Below, in pieces: positions 6,733 through 9,341 of a stretch of DNA of 9,341 nt. The DNA comes from Thermoplasmata archaeon (GTDB taxonomy: Archaea > Thermoplasmatota > Thermoplasmata > Lutacidiplasmatales > UBA184): assembly GCA_022749905.1 (NCBI GenBank), contig JAKIWU010000045.1:1-9341 (forward strand). Reading direction: 5' to 3'. Each line of letters starts with the position of its first letter. Position 1 is the first letter of the stretch. The notes under the pieces were generated by a model that saw only the letters and a list, made by a program, of their open reading frames with translations, was not told the origin of the DNA and ran no database searches. The translations under genes and the position numbers were made by a program.

Positions 6733-7371
6733 ATGAAGACTTTCGTGAAGCTGTCCGGCCTCACCGACGAGGCGAGCGTTCGCCTCGTGCCCTCGGGAGG
6801 CGCAGCGGGCTTCTTGGTCGCCGTCCCCGATGCTCCCCAGAACCTCTCGATCGAAGAAGCCGCGAAGCTCGCCGAGATGGTCCCCACAGAAACCGAGATC
6901 TGGGCGGTCACCCGCGACCCAACGGCGGAGCTCGTTCGCGAGTTGTTCGATCGTCTCGGTGTCGACAGGATCCAGGTCTTCGGCGCGGTCCCGACCGGAC
7001 TCGAGTACCTCGAGACCCACCACATCGTCCCGTCGTTGATCGTCCCGCCGAGCGGGTCCGGAGGCGTGGAACCGCGAGTCCCGCCACCCGAGGAGCATCC
7101 GATCCTCCACCTGGACGCACCGGGAAATCCGGCGAAGGACGGGAGCCCTGCCGTCCCCGATTGGGAGATCTGTCGCAAGCTCGTCGACGAGCACCCGGGT
7201 CGAAAGTTGGTCCTCGCCGGAGGACTGACCCCGGAGAACGTCGGCGAAGCCCTCTCGGTCGTTCGACCGTGGGGGATCGACGTTTCCCGCGGAGTCGAGG
7301 ACCCGAGCGGGAAGAAAGATCCCGCTCGGATCGCCGCGTTCCTCAAGGCCGTCGAGGCCGCCGAAGGTTGA
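6733..7371 (+). CDS. TrpF-family (phosphoribosylanthranilate isomerase-like) protein with altered active site
   Basis: This protein of 212 residues follows the TrpF beta/alpha-barrel along its whole length: VKLSGLTDEAS where TrpF has VKICGIT; GFLVAVPDAPQNLS for GFVF..SPR.is; IQVFG for VQLHG; ILHLDA with Asp128 at the general-acid position; DGSPAVPDW for GG.GK.FDW; LVLAGGLTPENV (from about 160); and IDVSRGVEDPSGKKDPARI (182-200) for VDVSSGVE..G.KD. TrpF converts phosphoribosylanthranilate to CdRP in tryptophan synthesis. The general-base Cys is Ser8 here, the conserved substrate Arg is Gln36, and the second Ser of SSGVE is Arg186. The phosphate-binding strands and acid Asp remain. It may be an unusual isomerase or a relative with another substrate. 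The family call is fairly safe; the activity is not. The setting after chorismate synthase favours an aromatic amino acid role. Confidence 0.65.
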   Translation: MKTFVKLSGLTDEASVRLVPSGGAAGFLVAVPDAPQNLSIEEAAKLAEMVPTETEIWAVTRDPTAELVRELFDRLGVDRIQVFGAVPTGLEYLETHHIVPSLIVPPSGSGGVEPRVPPPEEHPILHLDAPGNPAKDGSPAVPDWEICRKLVDEHPGRKLVLAGGLTPENVGEALSVVRPWGIDVSRGVEDPSGKKDPARIAAFLKAVEAAEG

Positions 7372-7380
7372 CGCCCCCGC

Positions 7381-7404
7381 AGCCGCGCCGACGCTCGGAC
7401 GGCT
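7381..7404. terminator. Imperfect hairpin in the gap between convergent genes
   Basis: In the 35-base gap (7372-7406) AGCCG (7381-7385) can pair with CGGCT (7400-7404), and CCGA (7388-7391) with TCGG (7395-7398), across a CGC loop. This gives nine base pairs with a small internal bulge. It stands 9 bases after the TrpF-like stop and just after the endA stop on the other strand, so it could act for both transcripts. No T-run follows on either strand, and archaeal termination usually depends on T-rich sequence. Function is therefore uncertain. Confidence 0.3.
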
Positions 7405-7406
7405 TC

Positions 7407-8468
7407 CTAGGGTCGAACCCGTTCGAGGGAAAGGAAACGAACCGTTCCGTCCGGCAGGACGGCCGCGAAGAGGAACTCCTTCCGAACTCCCTGCGCAACG
7501 CGAATGGCGCCGGCCACCTCGGGCCAAGGCGCGGTGTGCTCCGCTCCCACGGCCTGGACCAGATAGCGCGCGTGGGCGTGTTCCGGATCTCGCGGGTAGG
7601 CGCGGAAGTGCGCGCCGTACTTGAATCCGGTTTTCACGACGAGGCCGCGGCCCCGTAGCGCCCGGTAGGCGACGAGCCTCACGTCAAAGCCGGCTTCGAG
7701 GCGACGCGCCCGCGTGCACAGCCTCTCCCCGGTCACGATGCGGCCGCTCCGCGCGTCGCGGACCTCGATCTGTCCGGAGGCGCGCAGCGCCTCCGCCTCG
7801 ATCAGACTCAGCTCGAGGCGCGCCCCGATCCGGCTCCCGTACGCTCCGGCCTTCCCGAGCGCGTCGAGTCCGACCGGATCGAACATCGTGACCCGGTCCC
7901 GGGCCAGCCACGCGACCGCTGGGGTAGGGAGGGGTTTCGGATCCTGGCTCCCGGAAGGTGTCGGACGTCGGACCCGGTAGTAGGTGAGGTCGGATTCCTC
8001 GTCGACGAGTGCGAGCAGGAGGGACTTCTTCGCGCCCTGCGCCCGGTCGGCGAGATCGAGGGTCCTCGCGAGATCGAAGGGGGCGCGTTCGGTCTCGGCG
8101 CCGACCCAGAACTTCGACGGCGTCTTGTGGAGGACTCCCCCGCGGGGGAGCACGGCGAACGACACCGGAAGCGGGCTGGCCCGGACCACGTAGCCCCTTT
8201 GGCGGAGGTCGCGGTAGACGACGTATCGCACACCGAAGCCCGTGTCTGCCTTCAGCGCCCGGCGGAAGAGAGCTGGCCAGGCGACGGAGCGTCCTCGGTC
8301 ATCGGCAAGTTCCACGCGTCCGCTTTCGGCGAGGTAGACCGACTCGTAGCGATCGAGCGCAAGCCCCTCCGCACCGAGGGTACCGTAAAACCCGCGTGCG
8401 TAGATCGTCGAGGATTCGCCGGGGTCGGAGAGGAGAGCGGTCGCGTCCGCGTGAGCGAGACCGGTCAC
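7407..8468 (-). CDS. endA: tRNA-splicing endonuclease, two-repeat (homodimer) type
   Basis: This protein of 353 residues cuts archaeal pre-tRNA (and some pre-rRNA) at bulge-helix-bulge structures. It contains two EndA repeats. The C-terminal one (from about 186) is catalytic: LELSLIEAEAL, AYRALRGRGLVVKTGFKYG, FRAY with Tyr291, HARYLV with His299, and GVRKEFLFA with Lys330, matching the Tyr-His-Lys triad. The N-terminal repeat keeps the layout (GFYGTLG, LDRYESVYLAESG, VYRDLRQRGYVV, AKKSLLLALV), but Leu107 and Pro117 stand at the Tyr and His positions; only Lys148 remains. That is the architecture of alpha2 EndA of Archaeoglobus and Thermoplasma, where the first repeat is structural. The start is GTG at 8468, overlapping the pyrE stop by 4 bases (GTGA). 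The stop is TAG. Length is somewhat above the roughly 305 residues of the Archaeoglobus enzyme. Confidence 0.94.
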   Translation of the reverse strand: MTGLAHADATALLSDPGESSTIYARGFYGTLGAEGLALDRYESVYLAESGRVELADDRGRSVAWPALFRRALKADTGFGVRYVVYRDLRQRGYVVRASPLPVSFAVLPRGGVLHKTPSKFWVGAETERAPFDLARTLDLADRAQGAKKSLLLALVDEESDLTYYRVRRPTPSGSQDPKPLPTPAVAWLARDRVTMFDPVGLDALGKAGAYGSRIGARLELSLIEAEALRASGQIEVRDARSGRIVTGERLCTRARRLEAGFDVRLVAYRALRGRGLVVKTGFKYGAHFRAYPRDPEHAHARYLVQAVGAEHTAPWPEVAGAIRVAQGVRKEFLFAAVLPDGTVRFLSLERVRP

Positions 8469-8995
8469 GAACCGGCGCCCCGCAGCTCCTCGAGCGTGGC
8501 CAGGGATTCGAGCGATACCCCGAGCGTGCCGAGCCGCTCGCGAGCTCCCTCGCCGCGGTCGACGACGACGAGCACGCGGTCAACCTTGGCGCCTCTCCCT
8601 CGGAGGAGCGCGACCGTGTCGGCGACCGACCCGCCCGTGGTGGTCACATCCTCCAGAACGAGGAACCGCGCGCCGGGCGGCACCTCGCCCTCGATCCGTT
8701 GGTCCGTGCCGTGCCCCTTCGCCGCCTTGCGCACGACCGCGAACGGCCGGCGAGCGTAGAGGCTAGTCGCCGCGAGCAACGGTACCGCGCCGAGCTCCAT
8801 CCCTGCGAGGCGATCGACGTCGCCCACCCTGTCCGCGAGCGCCCGGCCGAGGAGTTCGAGGCGCGCGGGGTCGGTCCAGGCTGCCTTGATGTCGACGTAC
8901 ACGTCCGAGGTCTTACCCGACGCCAGGGTGAACGTTCCGAACCGCACAGCGCCCGACTCGCGCAGCATCCGCACGAGGGCCTCATGACGATCCAT
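8465..8995 (-). CDS. pyrE: Orotate phosphoribosyltransferase
   Basis: This protein of 176 residues, a normal length for short archaeal PyrE, joins orotate and PRPP to give orotidine 5'-monophosphate in pyrimidine synthesis. Seen: FGTFTLASGKTSDVYVDIK (19-37), the conserved N-terminal block with Lys28; AGMELGAVPLLAA (64-76); VVRKAAKGHGT (87-97), the flexible loop with Lys90, Lys93 and His95; the PRPP-binding loop VLEDVTTTGGS (113-123); and VVVDRGEGARERL. ATG at 8995 gives a normal N-terminus (MDRHEALVRMLRESGAV). It lies 16 bases downstream of carS, and its TGA overlaps the endA GTG, so the three genes probably form one transcript. The functional link between pyrimidine synthesis, tRNA splicing and lipid synthesis is not obvious; they may simply share housekeeping expression. 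Confidence 0.96.
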   Translation of the reverse strand: MDRHEALVRMLRESGAVRFGTFTLASGKTSDVYVDIKAAWTDPARLELLGRALADRVGDVDRLAGMELGAVPLLAATSLYARRPFAVVRKAAKGHGTDQRIEGEVPPGARFLVLEDVTTTGGSVADTVALLRGRGAKVDRVLVVVDRGEGARERLGTLGVSLESLATLEELRGAGS

Positions 8996-9011
8996 CGGCG
9001 GTATCGCTTCC

Positions 9012-9341
9012 CTACCAGGGGACCTTCTTCAGGTGGGTCCAGTAACCGATGTAGTTGAAAAGCGCATGGAGTCCGAGAGTGAACACGAGGAGCCAGAGGA
9101 CCGGTTCGATCCCGAGGAAGGTGGGGACGAACACCGAGGGGAACACGAGCAGCCCGACCCCGATCGGGAGGAGAACGAACGGCAGCTGATCGAGGAGAAG
9201 CGTGCGCGCCCCGCTCCCAACCCCCAAACGACGCTTCACGAACGATCCGACCGCGTCTCCCGTCAGGGCTCCGAACGCGAGGAGGAGTACGAGGGGCACG
9301 CTCGCGAGGACCGTCGGTCCGAACTGGGGCACGATGGCGAG
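9012..9341 (-). CDS. carS: CDP-archaeol synthase (CarS), 3' part
   Basis: The last 109 residues and a TAG stop are present; the 5' end lies beyond the right edge. Family knowledge: CarS is an integral membrane protein of about 165-180 residues that transfers CMP from CTP to unsaturated archaetidic acid, giving the CDP-archaeol used for polar lipid heads. Seen here: the conserved cytoplasmic-loop motif GALTGDAVGSFVKRRLG, then LLDQLPFVLLP, and the C-terminal NYIGYWTHLKKVPW. Three hydrophobic segments can be seen: one leading into the GALTGD motif, one at LPFVLLPIGVGLLVFP, and one at PVLWLLVFTLGLHALF. A GTG codon at 9330-9332 is internal, not a start, since the frame and the hydrophobic segment continue to the edge. 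The ether-lipid role supports an archaeal host. Confidence 0.92.
   Translation of the reverse strand, partial: LAIVPQFGPTVLASVPLVLLLAFGALTGDAVGSFVKRRLGVGSGARTLLLDQLPFVLLPIGVGLLVFPSVFVPTFLGIEPVLWLLVFTLGLHALFNYIGYWTHLKKVPW

Noticed and set aside
6728..6736. Two-codon open frame ATG-GCA-TGA whose stop overlaps the ATG of the TrpF-like gene
   Set aside because: It is curious as another ATGA overlap, but the GGAG at 6723-6726 is only 1 base from this ATG and well spaced for the ATG at 6733, so chance is the simplest explanation.
8009..9058. Long + strand open frame opposite endA, pyrE and the end of carS
   Set aside because: Long antisense frames are expected in GC-rich DNA. The product is very Arg-rich with no motif, while the - strand frames match known enzymes.
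9012..9332. GTG at 9332 as the real start of carS
   Set aside because: The frame is open to the window edge and the hydrophobic segment continues upstream. A start here would give about 106 residues and miss the first membrane segments of the family.

Overview
The window looks like a piece of a GC-rich archaeal chromosome (about two-thirds G+C by eye). It is almost fully coding; the longest gap without a gene is 35 bases. The archaeal assignment rests on four gene types: the ADH synthase / type II dehydroquinate synthase route into the shikimate pathway, a GHMP-type shikimate kinase, a two-repeat tRNA-splicing endonuclease (EndA), and a CDP-archaeol synthase. The two-repeat (homodimeric) EndA is known from euryarchaea such as Archaeoglobus, Thermoplasma and haloarchaea. 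The proteins are Arg/Ala-rich and lack the strong acidity of haloarchaeal proteins, so my best inference is a GC-rich relative of Thermoplasmata. This is not proven by the window.

Left part, + strand (3-7371). After the 3' end of an unrecognised gene comes a compact cluster for making chorismate: ADH synthase, dehydroquinate synthase II, a fused dehydroquinate dehydratase-shikimate dehydrogenase (AroD-AroE), archaeal shikimate kinase, EPSP synthase and chorismate synthase. Six genes carry all seven activities, from 6-deoxy-5-ketofructose 1-phosphate plus aspartate semialdehyde to chorismate, in pathway order. Each of the five junctions is a 4-base ATGA or GTGA overlap, so the genes are probably one transcript with coupled translation. 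A TrpF-family protein follows after 31 bases. It fits the tryptophan branch downstream of chorismate, but it has lost residues normally needed for phosphoribosylanthranilate isomerase activity.

Right part, - strand (7407-9341). Three genes are read toward the cluster, in the order carS (5' end outside the window), pyrE (orotate phosphoribosyltransferase), endA. pyrE and endA also share a GTGA overlap. The two gene sets converge on a 35-base gap (7372-7406) that holds an imperfect hairpin.

I found no rRNA, tRNA, CRISPR array, insertion sequence, attachment site or convincing TATA/BRE promoter. This is core metabolism, and I see no evidence for an entirely new system. The points most worth a second look are the TrpF-like protein with altered active-site positions, the AroD-AroE fusion in an archaeal cluster, and a chorismate synthase with non-standard signature residues.
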